Origin: CAXXOK01 sp963664595
GTDB lineage: Bacteria > Bacillota > Clostridia > Christensenellales > Aristaeellaceae
Direction of reading: 5' to 3'
NCBI GenBank assembly: GCA_963664595.2
Contig: CAXXOK010000010.1
Location: 806,001-870,000 of the forward strand
Length of the DNA: 64,000 bases
Under the pieces are notes generated by a model. That model saw only the letters and a list, made by a program, of their open reading frames with translations. It did not search any database and had not been told where the DNA came from. This document shows, piece by piece, positions 34,842 to 43,369 of this stretch. The translations under genes were made by a program, and so were the position numbers. Each line of letters begins with the position of its first letter. The stretch's first letter is position 1.

Positions 34842-37099
34842 ACGGATAATAGCTCCTTCAAAATACGCTTCGCAGTGTCTTTGCCGCGGGCGCCCGCCTC
34901 GTTCATCGGGCCGACGCAGCTGGGACACCCGTCCTCGCAATCGCAGCCCTCCACAATGCTCAGCGCATGCTCCAGCAGCAGATCCTGCATTTCAAAGGCC
35001 TTCTCGCTCAGTCCGATGCCGCCGGGATACTGATCATACAAAAAGACCGTCGGCCTGTCGGTATGCGGCGCTTTGACCTGATAAACAATTTTGATGTCGC
35101 GCGGCGCGCACATCAGGTAGATTGGGGCGACGATCGAAAGGAGGTTGGCAATGCCCATCATCGCGTTCTGCAAATCGTCGTTGCTGTATTGACTGGAAAT
35201 CTGTTCGGGGACCGTCCACCACATGCCGACGGTATGCATGTTGGTCTCGGGCAGCCGCACCTCGCCGAAGCCAAGGTTCTCATGCGTGTCCAGCTTCATT
35301 TTCTTAAAGATTTTGACGATGGTGGTAACCTTCAGCTCACCCAGCGTCAGCTGTGCGCCGCAGGCCATGGCCTTCTCCTTTGTTTCGTCCAATACGCCGA
35401 TGCTTACATTCATATCCGCGTCGGTATAATAATCCACATCCACCGCGCGGATATATGCTTTACACGCGTCGAAATCCAGCTTCTCCACCTGATACTGGTT
35501 GCCGCCGTGCAGGTAAATAGCGTTTTCGTGCAGCAGCATCGGCACTGTAAAGCGGTCCATTTCGCCGATCACGCGGTGATGGGCCGGATTGGAAATATCC
35601 ACAATTACAAAGTTCTCCGCTGTGGCTGAGCGCAGGTTAATCTCGCTGGCGGGAAACTCTTCCGCCGACCAGTGGTAGCGGCTGCCCACATGGCGCAGGA
35701 TGCCGCTTTCCTCCAGATACTCCAGAAACTGCCCGGTACCCTTTACATTGCCGAATGCTTCGCCGTTTTCAAAGGGCAGCTCATACGCGGCACACTTGAT
35801 ATGCGACAGCAGGATATACAGGTTGTCCGGATGCAGCAGTGCATGCTCCGGCGACTGCGTGAGAAAGTACTCCGGATGGCTTACGATATACTGGTCGATC
35901 GGCGCGGAGGATGCGACCATGATCGTCAGCGCTGTTTCATTGCGCCTGCCTGCCCGGCCCGCCTGCTGCCAGGTGCTGGCGATGGTGCCCGGATAACCGC
36001 AGAGCACGCAGGCAGTCAGCGCGCCGATATCCACGCCAAGCTCCAGCGCGTTGGTGGAGATCACCAGCTTGATCTGCCCCGCACGCAGCTGCCGCTGGAT
36101 GGATTGCCGCTCGCTGGGCAGATAGCCGCCTCGGTACCCGCGCACCGAGTCCGGATCCTTCACGGCGGACCTCAGATAGCGCGTCAGCACCTCCACCTGT
36201 ATGCGGCTTTTGGCAAATACGATGGTCGGGATGCCGTTTTTCAGGAGCACCTCGGAAATGCCTCTCGTCTCGTTTACGGCGCTTTTGCGGATGCCCAGCC
36301 GCTTATTGATTTCCGGCGGATTATAAAACACAAAGTGCTTCTCCCCCATCGGCGCGCCGTTGTTGTCGATTTTGAAAATCGGCCTGCCTGTGAGCATTTC
36401 GCCCAGCTCTGCCGGGTTGGCGATGGTTGCGGAGCAGAGGATGAAACGCGGAGAGCTTCCGTAAAATTCACACAAGCGTATCAGCCGCCGCAACACATTG
36501 GCCAGATGGCTGCCGAACACGCCGCGGTAGGTATGAATTTCGTCAATGACAATATACTTAAGATTTTCAAACAGCTTCACCCACTTCGTATGGTGCGGCA
36601 GGATGTTGCTGTGCAGCATATCGGGGTTGGTCACCACGATATGCCCCGCCTGCCGGATGGCCTTGCGGGCCGCCGCTTGCGTATCGCCGTCGTAGGTATA
36701 GGCCTTCACATCCACATCCATGGCCTCGATCAGGTCATACAGCGATCCCGCTTGGTCCAGCGCCAGCGCCTTGGTGGGAAACATATACAGCGCGCGCGCG
36801 TCGTTGTTTTTCAGGATGGCGGAAAGCACGGGCAAGTTGTAGCACAGCGTTTTTCCGCTGGCCGTGGGGGTAACGACCACATAATCCTTCTGCTCCTGCG
36901 CCGCCTCCCACGCAGAGGCCTGGTGCGTATACAGCTGCGTGATGCCGCGCTTTTTGAGCACCTCAACAAGGCGCGCGTCCATAGACACGGGAAAATCCAC
37001 CGTCTGCCCATCTCTGGGCTTGATGGTTTTCCAGGCCGTCACGTTATTGATAAAATCTTCATCCTGGCGGAGCGCCGTAATCAACTGATCGATATTCAC
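34829..37099 (-). CDS. mrfA: MrfA/YprA-type DExH helicase with zinc-binding MZB domain
   Basis: A 756-residue superfamily 2 helicase. Motif I is TPTASGKTL, motif II VIDEIHTYRG, motif III CSATIANP, motif VI QQAGRAGRRNE, and the C-terminal domain carries a four-Cys cluster CDCEDGCPSC preceded by LYDQYPGGIGLSEKAF. This matches MrfA of Bacillus, which translocates 3'-5' on DNA and needs the Cys cluster. The frame opens with TTG 37111, but GGAGG lies 5 nt before GTG 37099, so GTG (MNIDQLITAL) is taken as the start. Overlaps mrfB by 13 nt. A LexA-like box lies about 70 bp upstream. Confidence 0.9.
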   Translation of the reverse strand: MNIDQLITALRQDEDFINNVTAWKTIKPRDGQTVDFPVSMDARLVEVLKKRGITQLYTHQASAWEAAQEQKDYVVVTPTASGKTLCYNLPVLSAILKNNDARALYMFPTKALALDQAGSLYDLIEAMDVDVKAYTYDGDTQAAARKAIRQAGHIVVTNPDMLHSNILPHHTKWVKLFENLKYIVIDEIHTYRGVFGSHLANVLRRLIRLCEFYGSSPRFILCSATIANPAELGEMLTGRPIFKIDNNGAPMGEKHFVFYNPPEINKRLGIRKSAVNETRGISEVLLKNGIPTIVFAKSRIQVEVLTRYLRSAVKDPDSVRGYRGGYLPSERQSIQRQLRAGQIKLVISTNALELGVDIGALTACVLCGYPGTIASTWQQAGRAGRRNETALTIMVASSAPIDQYIVSHPEYFLTQSPEHALLHPDNLYILLSHIKCAAYELPFENGEAFGNVKGTGQFLEYLEESGILRHVGSRYHWSAEEFPASEINLRSATAENFVIVDISNPAHHRVIGEMDRFTVPMLLHENAIYLHGGNQYQVEKLDFDACKAYIRAVDVDYYTDADMNVSIGVLDETKEKAMACGAQLTLGELKVTTIVKIFKKMKLDTHENLGFGEVRLPETNMHTVGMWWTVPEQISSQYSNDDLQNAMMGIANLLSIVAPIYLMCAPRDIKIVYQVKAPHTDRPTVFLYDQYPGGIGLSEKAFEMQDLLLEHALSIVEGCDCEDGCPSCVGPMNEAGARGKDTAKRILKELLSVCPT

Positions 37100-37168
37100 G
37101 TTGTCCTCCAAAGCCGTTTCCGTTTTCTCTAATCATGTTCTACAAGCACGAACCTCGATTCCTGCCTG

Positions 37169-37182
37169 AGAACATTTGTTTG
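37169..37182. promoter_or_regulatory. LexA/DinR-like box upstream of mrfA
   Basis: AGAACATTTGTTTG, close to the Gram-positive consensus CGAAC-N4-GTTYG with the first base changed. It falls between a weak minus-strand -35 (TTGGCA, 37187-37182) and a poor -10 (AGGAAT, 37164-37159). Consistent with SOS control of mrfAB but not proof. Confidence 0.35.
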
Positions 37183-37216
37183 CCAAATATTCTTGACACT
37201 CTGATTCCCACTATAA

Positions 37217-37240
37217 CAAAAACCGCCGAAGCGGTTTTTG
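37217..37240. terminator. Intrinsic terminator after clpC
   Basis: CAAAAACCGC-CGAA-GCGGTTTTTG, a 10-bp stem with a tetraloop and A/T ends usable as U-tracts, starting 16 nt past the clpC stop and separating clpC from mrfA. Confidence 0.85.
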
Positions 37241-37256
37241 TGTGGTTGTGTTGTTA

Positions 37257-39728
37257 TTATACTTTTTCAGGCTGCCCGATCATTTCGGAGATACGGCAGG
37301 AGCGCTCAAATGCCATCTTACCGTCCTTCACGTACAGGCGAACCAGATCACCCAAGGCGATATTGCCGCAGATGATTTCCTCGCTGAGCTGATCCTCCAC
37401 AATCCGCTGGATGGCACGCCGCAGCGGGCGGGCCCCGTAATTAACGTCATAGCCTTCTGTTGCCAGCAGATGAATCACATCGTTGTCATAGATCAGGCTG
37501 ATATTCTGTTCTTCCAGCCGCTTTGCCACATTGGAAAGCATCAGCGCGGCGATTTTTTCGATATCGTCCGCTTCCAGCGCGTGGAACACAATCAGTTCGT
37601 CTACACGGTTGATAAACTCGGGCCGGAACACATCCTTTACCTCGGTCATGATGCGTTCTTTCATCTTTTCGTAATCGCGTACGGTTTCCACCGCGCCGCC
37701 AAAGCCCATGGACTGCTTGCCGATTATCGTATGCGCGCCCGCGTTGGACGTCATCACGACGATGGTATTCTTGAAGTTGACCACGCGCCCGTCGCTGTCG
37801 GTCAGCCGTCCGTCCTCCATGATCTGCAGCAGGATGTTGAATACGTCGGGATGCGCTTTTTCCACCTCGTCAAACAGGATCACGCTGTACGGCTTCTGGC
37901 GTACTTTTTGGGTAAGCTGTCCGCCATCCTCAAACCCTACGTAGCCGGGAGGCGAGCCGACCAGCCGCGATACGCTGTGTTTCTCCATATACTCGCTCAT
38001 GTCGATGCGGATGACGGCGTTCTCATCGCCGAACATCGCCTCACCCAGCGCACGGCACAGCTCCGTTTTGCCCACGCCCGTAGGCCCCAGGAAAATGAAC
38101 GAGCCGATGGGCCGCTTGGGATCGTGCAGGCCCGCGCGCGCCCTGCGCAGGGCACGGCTGACGGCGCTGATGGCCTCCTCCTGCCCGATGACCCGCTTAT
38201 GCAGCGTTTCTTCCATATGCAGCAGGCGGTTGCTTTCGCTTTCGGTCATCTTTTCCACGGGGATGCCCGTCCAGCTGGATACGATTTGGGCGATATCCTC
38301 TTCCTTGACGGAGGAGTGGATCTTGGCGCGTCTGATCTGCCATTCCGCGCGCTTTTTCTCGATGGTTTCCTCCAGCATGCGGATCTGCTCCTCCAGCTGG
38401 TCCACTTTTTCGAATTCCTCCTGCAACCGGGCTTCCTTCAAATCGTTTTGCAAAAATTGCAGCTGCTCTTCCAGCTCCCGTACCTTGGGCGTTTTCTTGT
38501 AGCGCTTCAGGCGCACGCGGGATCCCGCTTCATCCATCAGGTCAATGGCCTTGTCCGGCAGAAAGCGGTCGCTGATATAACGGTCGGACAGCAGCACGGA
38601 CGCACGCAGCGCTTCGTCGGTAATTTTCACCTGATGGTGCTTCTCGTAGCGTTCCCGAAGCCCCTCCAGAATGGCGAGGGTTTCCTCGGTGGAAGGCTCG
38701 AACACCTTCACAGGCTGGAAACGGCGTTCCAGCGCCGGGTCCTTTTCGATATACTTGCGGTATTCGTCAACCGTCGTCGCCCCGATGCACTGCAGCTCGC
38801 CGCGGGCCAGCGCGGGTTTCAGGATATTGGCGGCGTCGATGCTGCCTTCAGCCTTGCCGGCGCCCACCAGCGTGTGGAACTCATCCACAAAGATGATGAT
38901 ATTGCCCTCGTTTTTGATTTCCTTGAGGGTATCCTTCAGGCGTTCCTCAAACTCGCCGCGGTACTTGCTGCCCGCGATCATGCTGCCGAGGTCCATCGAC
39001 AGAATCCTTTTACCCGATACGGTTTCCGGCGCCTTGCCGGACGCGATCAGCATCGTGAGCCCTTCCACCACGGCGCTTTTCCCCACACCGGGCTCGCCGA
39101 TCAGCACCGGATTGTTTTTGGTGCGGCGGCTTAAAATCTGGATGATGCGTTCCATCTCGTTTGTACGGCCAACCACAGGATCCAATTCACCGTTCTGGGC
39201 GGCCTTGGTTAAATCGCGGCAATATTTTTCCAGAGCGGATTCCTTATCCTCTTTTTCCTTTGCCTTGGGAGGATTGATCTCCGGGTTCACGTTATCGTTT
39301 TGCAGTGCTTTGGTCAGCGCCAGGGTCAGGGCTTCGGTATCCACATCCAGGTCGCGCAAGATGCTCATCGCAACGCATTCCTCCTCGCGCATCAGGGCGA
39401 GCCAGAAATGCTCCGTGCCCACAAAGGGATGGTTGAAGCGCTTGCTTTGAATAATACTGCTTTCCAACAGCTTTTTGCTGCGGGGCGTCAGCTCCAGTAT
39501 GCCGCGCACAGCGGTATTTCCCTCGCCCAGATCACGTACCCGCTCCATAACGGCATCATATGTAACCTGTTCGGGAAGCAGTTTTTCCACTGTAGGATCC
39601 GGGCTCTTCAACAGTCCCAAAAGGATATGCTCCGTACCCACATATTGTTGTTTCAGCGTCACAGAAGCCTGCTGTGCGTAGGCGATTGCCTGTTGTGCCC
39701 GCTGTGTAAATCTTCCGAAAATCGCCAT
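37257..39728 (-). CDS. clpC: ClpC, HSP100 unfoldase of ClpCP
   Basis: An 823-residue two-ring AAA+ protein partnering ClpP. N-terminal double Clp-N domain (about 1-145), first ATPase with GEPGVGKSAVVEGL and VDEFHTLVGAG, a middle coiled-coil domain typical of ClpC (about 410-480), second ATPase with GPTGVGKTELCRAL and LFDEVEKAHPDVF, and the VGFE-type ClpP loop region near FGGAVETV. Directly downstream of ctsR with 2-nt spacing. McsA and McsB, which usually sit between them in Bacillus, are absent. Confidence 0.96.
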   Translation of the reverse strand: MAIFGRFTQRAQQAIAYAQQASVTLKQQYVGTEHILLGLLKSPDPTVEKLLPEQVTYDAVMERVRDLGEGNTAVRGILELTPRSKKLLESSIIQSKRFNHPFVGTEHFWLALMREEECVAMSILRDLDVDTEALTLALTKALQNDNVNPEINPPKAKEKEDKESALEKYCRDLTKAAQNGELDPVVGRTNEMERIIQILSRRTKNNPVLIGEPGVGKSAVVEGLTMLIASGKAPETVSGKRILSMDLGSMIAGSKYRGEFEERLKDTLKEIKNEGNIIIFVDEFHTLVGAGKAEGSIDAANILKPALARGELQCIGATTVDEYRKYIEKDPALERRFQPVKVFEPSTEETLAILEGLRERYEKHHQVKITDEALRASVLLSDRYISDRFLPDKAIDLMDEAGSRVRLKRYKKTPKVRELEEQLQFLQNDLKEARLQEEFEKVDQLEEQIRMLEETIEKKRAEWQIRRAKIHSSVKEEDIAQIVSSWTGIPVEKMTESESNRLLHMEETLHKRVIGQEEAISAVSRALRRARAGLHDPKRPIGSFIFLGPTGVGKTELCRALGEAMFGDENAVIRIDMSEYMEKHSVSRLVGSPPGYVGFEDGGQLTQKVRQKPYSVILFDEVEKAHPDVFNILLQIMEDGRLTDSDGRVVNFKNTIVVMTSNAGAHTIIGKQSMGFGGAVETVRDYEKMKERIMTEVKDVFRPEFINRVDELIVFHALEADDIEKIAALMLSNVAKRLEEQNISLIYDNDVIHLLATEGYDVNYGARPLRRAIQRIVEDQLSEEIICGNIALGDLVRLYVKDGKMAFERSCRISEMIGQPEKV

Positions 39729-39730
39729 AA

Positions 39731-40213
39731 TTATCCTCCTTGCGAAGCCTCGTTTTTCCTGGCAATCTGCATGAGCATTGCTTTCAGGATCTTTGCGCGC
39801 AGCGCGTCTTTCACTGCGGCATGGATGGGAAGTGTATAGCTGCTGTCCGCGATCGCCACCTTCATCAGATTAGCTTCCGTTTCGGTAATGACGTCGCGTT
39901 CTCTGAGCTGCGTGATCAGGTGATCCGCTTTCAGTGCTGGTATTTGATCTCCCACCCTTTCTTCCAATAGGTAGACAAGTTGTTCGCAGGTGTCCTGCTG
40001 CATGCGGAAAATACGGATGTACCCCCCGCCGCCCCTGCGGCTTTGGATCAAATATCCGTGATCGGGTGTAAACCGCGTCGCAAGCACATAGTTGATCTGC
40101 GAAGGGGCGCAGTTGAAATACTCCGCCAGCTCGTTGCGCTTCAGCTCAATCTCATTCTCGTCATGCGTTAACATGGTTTTAATAAACTCTTCTATCGTAT
40201 CGCTCAGGCGCAT
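39731..40213 (-). CDS. ctsR: CtsR, class III heat-shock repressor
   Basis: A 160-residue dimeric repressor of clp genes. The winged-helix N-terminus is MRLSDTIEEFIKTML, with ELAEYFNCAPSQINYVLATR and the glycine-rich RRGGGGYIRI wing used for DNA reading and heat sensing. The C-terminal dimerisation domain is all-helical. ATG 40213 follows AAGGAGG; the frame runs to 40384 through the promoter and is not used. A matching operator lies 24 nt upstream of the start, indicating autoregulation of ctsR-clpC. Confidence 0.95.
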   Translation of the reverse strand: MRLSDTIEEFIKTMLTHDENEIELKRNELAEYFNCAPSQINYVLATRFTPDHGYLIQSRRGGGGYIRIFRMQQDTCEQLVYLLEERVGDQIPALKADHLITQLRERDVITETEANLMKVAIADSSYTLPIHAAVKDALRAKILKAMLMQIARKNEASQGG

Positions 40214-40236
40214 AGATGAACCTCCTTGCCAAAAAC

Positions 40237-40253
40237 GTTGACTATCTTTGACC
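40237..40253 (-). promoter_or_regulatory. CtsR operator
   Basis: Minus-strand GGTCAAAGATAGTCAAC, a near-perfect match to the tandem-heptad consensus RGTCAAA-N3-RGTCAAA. It begins 5 nt downstream of the -10 box, so bound CtsR would block initiation. Confidence 0.85.
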
Positions 40254-40258
40254 ATTAC

Positions 40259-40287
40259 ATAATACCACGCCTCCGCATGAAATGCAA
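40259..40287 (-). promoter_or_regulatory. Promoter of ctsR-clpC
   Basis: Minus-strand TTGCAT (40287-40282), 17-nt spacer, TATTAT (40264-40259), directly followed by the CtsR operator. Confidence 0.75.
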
Positions 40288-40365
40288 TGCTGTTTATGAA
40301 TAGTTTACCAAATTTCCCTATAGCTGAACCACGTCTATTTTTTGCGCGTACACGCAGGGGTCGGC

Positions 40366-40394
40366 TTGTTCCCCATAAGCGCATATGCTATAAT
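40366..40394 (+). promoter_or_regulatory. Promoter of the small membrane protein/TraX-like pair
   Basis: TTGTTC, 17-nt spacer, perfect TATAAT, about 25 nt ahead of the GGGAGGG ribosome site of the 43-residue ORF. Confidence 0.75.
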
Positions 40395-40426
40395 GCAGTC
40401 ATAATTTTTACAAGGGAGGGCTTTGT

Positions 40427-40558
40427 ATGGCCACAAAAGCCAGCGTTAAGGCCAGGAATAAGAGAAAGAAAGTCTTCTATCGCGTTTTTACCATCGTAGT
40501 GGTTTCCATCATGGCGGGCGGAATAATTCTGGCTTCGCTGATCACGCGGCTTTATTAG
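40427..40558 (+). CDS. Small single-pass membrane protein, 43 residues
   Basis: ATG 40427 follows AAGGGAGGG with good spacing, itself behind a strong promoter. The N-terminus is very basic (MATKASVKARNKRKKVFYR) and residues about 18-39 form one membrane helix (FTIVVVSIMAGGIILASL), so the N-terminus should face the cytosol. No family is recognised; basic-head, single-span micropeptides of this form are common in Firmicutes. It ends 10 nt before the TraX-like gene and is probably cotranscribed with it. Confidence 0.75.
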   Translation: MATKASVKARNKRKKVFYRVFTIVVVSIMAGGIILASLITRLY

Positions 40559-40568
40559 GTTTTGTAAA

Positions 40569-41372
40569 ATGTCTGATCAAGCATCAGTCTCATCCGCTGA
40601 TAAACCGGTTTTAGCCGGCAATATGGACACCTCGCTATTGAAGATCATCGCACTGGTTTGCATGATCTTCGATCATGTCGGGGTGGCTTATTTCCCCGAT
40701 ACCATGGAATTCCGGATCATCGGCAGAATGGCCCTTCCGCTGTATGCCTGGTGCCTTGTGGTGGGCAGCGAATATACGCACAACGCCTTTAAGTACGCGC
40801 TGCGCCTGTTTGTGATCGGGGTTATATCCCAGCCGCTGAACATGATGGCGCTGGATAATCCCTGGTCGGAGCTTAACATTCTGTTTCTGCTGTGCCTGGG
40901 CGTGCTTGCCATTGCGGCCATCCGTAAAAAGTGGTATTTCAGCGAGTTTTGGGGCCCAGCGCTCTGCTTTTTCGCGGTGCTGATTTTTAATGTCGATTAC
41001 GGATGGAAGGGGCTTGCCTTCATCCTGCTGCTGTATGCCGTACGCAAATCAAAAGGCGGCATTGCTGCCGCCTATTTGTCCTTTGCCGCCGTGTGGGGCA
41101 TGACCAGCTATATGGTTACGCAAATCTTCGGCGTGCCGCTTACCTTTTTGAACGGCAACCTGTTCTCCCCCATTTTGCAGATCTTTTTCCGGCTGCAATC
41201 CATGGTTTGGCTTTCGCTGCCGCTGATCCTGATCCAAACCCATTCGCGCCTGCGGATGCCGCACTGGCTGGGATACGGGCTGTATCCCATGCACTTGGCG
41301 GGGCTCATCGCGGCCGGGCTCATCGCGGGGATCCCGCTGGCAACGTTTATTGCGCGTCTAGGCATGTGGTAA
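40569..41372 (+). CDS. TraX-like membrane protein
   Basis: A 267-residue polytopic membrane protein with about eight segments. The first helix contains LKIIALVCMIFDHVGVAYFP, whose DH(V/I)G motif, with LRIIGRMALPLYAWCL downstream, is typical of the TraX/acyltransferase-like family; TraX of F plasmid acetylates pilin. In chromosomes without conjugation genes, as here, its role is unknown, perhaps surface acylation. ATG 40569 has no clear ribosome site, suggesting coupling to the small gene upstream. The 3' end overlaps the convergent icd gene by 26 bp. Confidence 0.8.
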   Translation: MSDQASVSSADKPVLAGNMDTSLLKIIALVCMIFDHVGVAYFPDTMEFRIIGRMALPLYAWCLVVGSEYTHNAFKYALRLFVIGVISQPLNMMALDNPWSELNILFLLCLGVLAIAAIRKKWYFSEFWGPALCFFAVLIFNVDYGWKGLAFILLLYAVRKSKGGIAAAYLSFAAVWGMTSYMVTQIFGVPLTFLNGNLFSPILQIFFRLQSMVWLSLPLILIQTHSRLRMPHWLGYGLYPMHLAGLIAAGLIAGIPLATFIARLGMW

Positions 41373-42561
41373 GGGTCCTGGCAATCGCGTCCAGAAACGC
41401 TTCGGAATTCAGCGCCTTGGCCTCGCCTTCATACAACTGTACAAGATCCTTGGTCATTTCGCCGCCCTCAATGGTTTGCAGGGTGGCTTTTTCCAGCGTT
41501 TTGGCAAACGCGCACAGCTCGCCGATCCCGTCCATCTCGCCGCGCTTGTTGAGCGCGCCCGTCCAGGCAAAGATCGTGGCTACGGGATTGGTGCTGGTCT
41601 CCTCGCCCTTGATATGCCGGTAATAATGGCGGGTCACGGTGCCATGCGCCGCCTCATATTCAAACTGCCCGTTAGGTGAAACAAGTACGCTGGTCATCAT
41701 GGCAAGGCTGCCGAACGCCGTGGCAACCATATCGCTCATCACGTCGCCGTCGTAATTTTTCAGTGCCCAGATAAAACCGCCCTCACTGCGTACCACGCGG
41801 GCCACCGCATCGTCAATCAGCGTGTAGAAATACTCAATGCCGGCCTCTTTAAACGCTTGCTTATATTTGGTTTCATACAGGTCCGCAAACACATCCTTGA
41901 AATGATGGTCGTAAACCTTGGAAATGGTATCCTTGGTGGAAAACCACAGATCCTGCTTTTGATCCAGCGCATAGCGGAAGCAGGCGTTTGCAAAGCTGTC
42001 GATGCTGGAATCCAGGTTATACAGGCACTGCACAATGCCCCCGCCCTGAAACTCGTGGATGGTCATGCTGGTGGTGCCGCCGTCGGCAGCAGTATACAGC
42101 ATTTCCGCCTTGCCCGCCGCGGGCACGCGGAACTCGATATCCTTATACACATCCCCGTAGGCATGGCGGGCAATGGTGATCGGCTTTTTCCAGGTACGGA
42201 CCGTGGGCTGTATGCCTTTGATTAAAATCGGCTCGCGGAATACCGTTCCGTCCATAATCGCGCGGATGGTGCCGTTGGGGCTTTTCCACATCTGTTTTAG
42301 GCCGTATTCCTGCACGCGCTGGGCGTTGGGCGTGATCGTGGCACATTTCACGGCTACGCCATATTTCACGGCGGCGTTGGCGGAATCTATGGTAATCTGG
42401 TCGTTGGTTTCGTCGCGCTTTTCAAGCCCCAGATCGTAGTACTCCGTTTTCAAATCCACGAAGGGCACAATCAGCTTATCCTTGATCATCTGCCACAGGA
42501 CGCGCGTCATTTCATCGCCGTCCATTTCCACAAGCGGCGTGGTCATGGGTATTTTCTGCAT
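41347..42561 (-). CDS. icd: NADP-dependent isocitrate dehydrogenase (eukaryote-like type)
   Basis: A 404-residue enzyme converting isocitrate to 2-oxoglutarate. The text follows the homodimeric mammalian/yeast-like subfamily: TPLVEMDGDEMTRVLWQMIK, KCATITPNAQRVQEY, SPNGTIRAIMDGTVFREPI, NYDGDVMSDMVATAFGSLAMM (metal-binding Asp residues) and AAHGTVTRHYYRHIKGEETS (NADP-binding). ATG 42561 (MQKIPMTTP) is taken; the longer frame to 42636 crosses a terminator. The ribosome site AAAGGA is rather far (about 13 nt). No citrate synthase or aconitase gene is in the window. Confidence 0.93.
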   Translation of the reverse strand: MQKIPMTTPLVEMDGDEMTRVLWQMIKDKLIVPFVDLKTEYYDLGLEKRDETNDQITIDSANAAVKYGVAVKCATITPNAQRVQEYGLKQMWKSPNGTIRAIMDGTVFREPILIKGIQPTVRTWKKPITIARHAYGDVYKDIEFRVPAAGKAEMLYTAADGGTTSMTIHEFQGGGIVQCLYNLDSSIDSFANACFRYALDQKQDLWFSTKDTISKVYDHHFKDVFADLYETKYKQAFKEAGIEYFYTLIDDAVARVVRSEGGFIWALKNYDGDVMSDMVATAFGSLAMMTSVLVSPNGQFEYEAAHGTVTRHYYRHIKGEETSTNPVATIFAWTGALNKRGEMDGIGELCAFAKTLEKATLQTIEGGEMTKDLVQLYEGEAKALNSEAFLDAIARTLTTCLDAQ

Positions 42562-42597
42562 GATAGTTTTTCGTTCCTTTCTGTATACAAAACAAAG

Positions 42598-42625
42598 CTG
42601 CCTTCCCATTGTAAGGGGAAGGCAG
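42598..42625 (-). terminator. Terminator after rluB
   Basis: Stem CTGCCTTCCC / GGGAAGGCAG (10 bp, 8-nt loop) followed on the minus strand by CTTTGTTTTG. It separates rluB from icd, so icd probably has its own promoter or depends on read-through. Confidence 0.7.
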
Positions 42626-42664
42626 TTCGTTTTCAAGGTTCATACAGCAAAAGAACATTGTGTA

Positions 42665-43369
42665 TTAAGCGTTTCGCAGGGCCTCGACCTCTTCCCGGGT
42701 CAGCGGCCGCCACATGCCGCGCTTGAGGTCGCCCAGCTTAAGCGGGCCGAAACGGACGCGCCTGAGCATCATCACCTCATGCCCAACGGCCTGCACCATT
42801 TTTCGCACCTGGCGGTTGCGGCCTTCGTGAATGGTGAGCATCATATCGGTATGCAGGGGCGATGCCTCTATCACGCGTGCCTTGGCGCGGCTGGTGGTGC
42901 GGCCGTCGATCATCACGCCCCTGATAAGCTGAGAGATTTCATCAAAAGTCACTTCACCGGTCGCCCGTACCAGATAGGTTTTTTCCACCTCTTTGGAGGG
43001 ATGCAGCAGGTGCTCGGTCAGGTCGCCGTCGTTGGTCAGGATCAGCAGCCCTTCCGAATCGTAATCCAGCCTCCCCACGGGGTACAGCCGCACAGGATAA
43101 TCCTTGAACTTGTCCAGCACCGTAGCGCGGCCCTCCGGATCGCTGACAGTGGTCACTTCCCCGGCCGGTTTGTGGTAGAGGATATAATGTTTCTGGGTTT
43201 CCGGTGCGATTTTCTTCCCGTTCACGCACACCGTCTGGCCCTCTTCCACCTGCACGCCCATAGCCTTGATCACCGTTCCATCCACCGTAACGCGGCCCTC
43301 GGCAATCAGTTTTTCGCAGGTGCGGCGCGATGCCACCCCGCAGGACGCCATATACTTTTGTAATCTCAT
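42665..43369 (-). CDS. rluB: RsuA/RluB-family 23S rRNA pseudouridine synthase
   Basis: A 234-residue enzyme. An S4 RNA-binding domain opens it (MRLQKYMASCGVASRRTCEKLI, then VTVDGTVIKAMG), followed by the catalytic domain with the family signature PVGRLDYDSEGLLILTNDG, whose Asp is the nucleophile, and EGRNRQVRKMV. RluB (23S U2605) is the best guess; RsuA-like specificity cannot be excluded by sequence alone. ATG 43369 overlaps the upstream stop (ATGA); the long open frame to 43567 is out of register with the upstream gene. Confidence 0.88.
   Translation of the reverse strand: MRLQKYMASCGVASRRTCEKLIAEGRVTVDGTVIKAMGVQVEEGQTVCVNGKKIAPETQKHYILYHKPAGEVTTVSDPEGRATVLDKFKDYPVRLYPVGRLDYDSEGLLILTNDGDLTEHLLHPSKEVEKTYLVRATGEVTFDEISQLIRGVMIDGRTTSRAKARVIEASPLHTDMMLTIHEGRNRQVRKMVQAVGHEVMMLRRVRFGPLKLGDLKRGMWRPLTREEVEALRNA

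Noticed and set aside
35672..37132. 486-residue plus-strand open frame
   Set aside because: Antisense shadow of mrfA.
37242..39134. 630-residue plus-strand open frame
   Set aside because: Antisense shadow of clpC; no ribosome site and no recognisable motifs.
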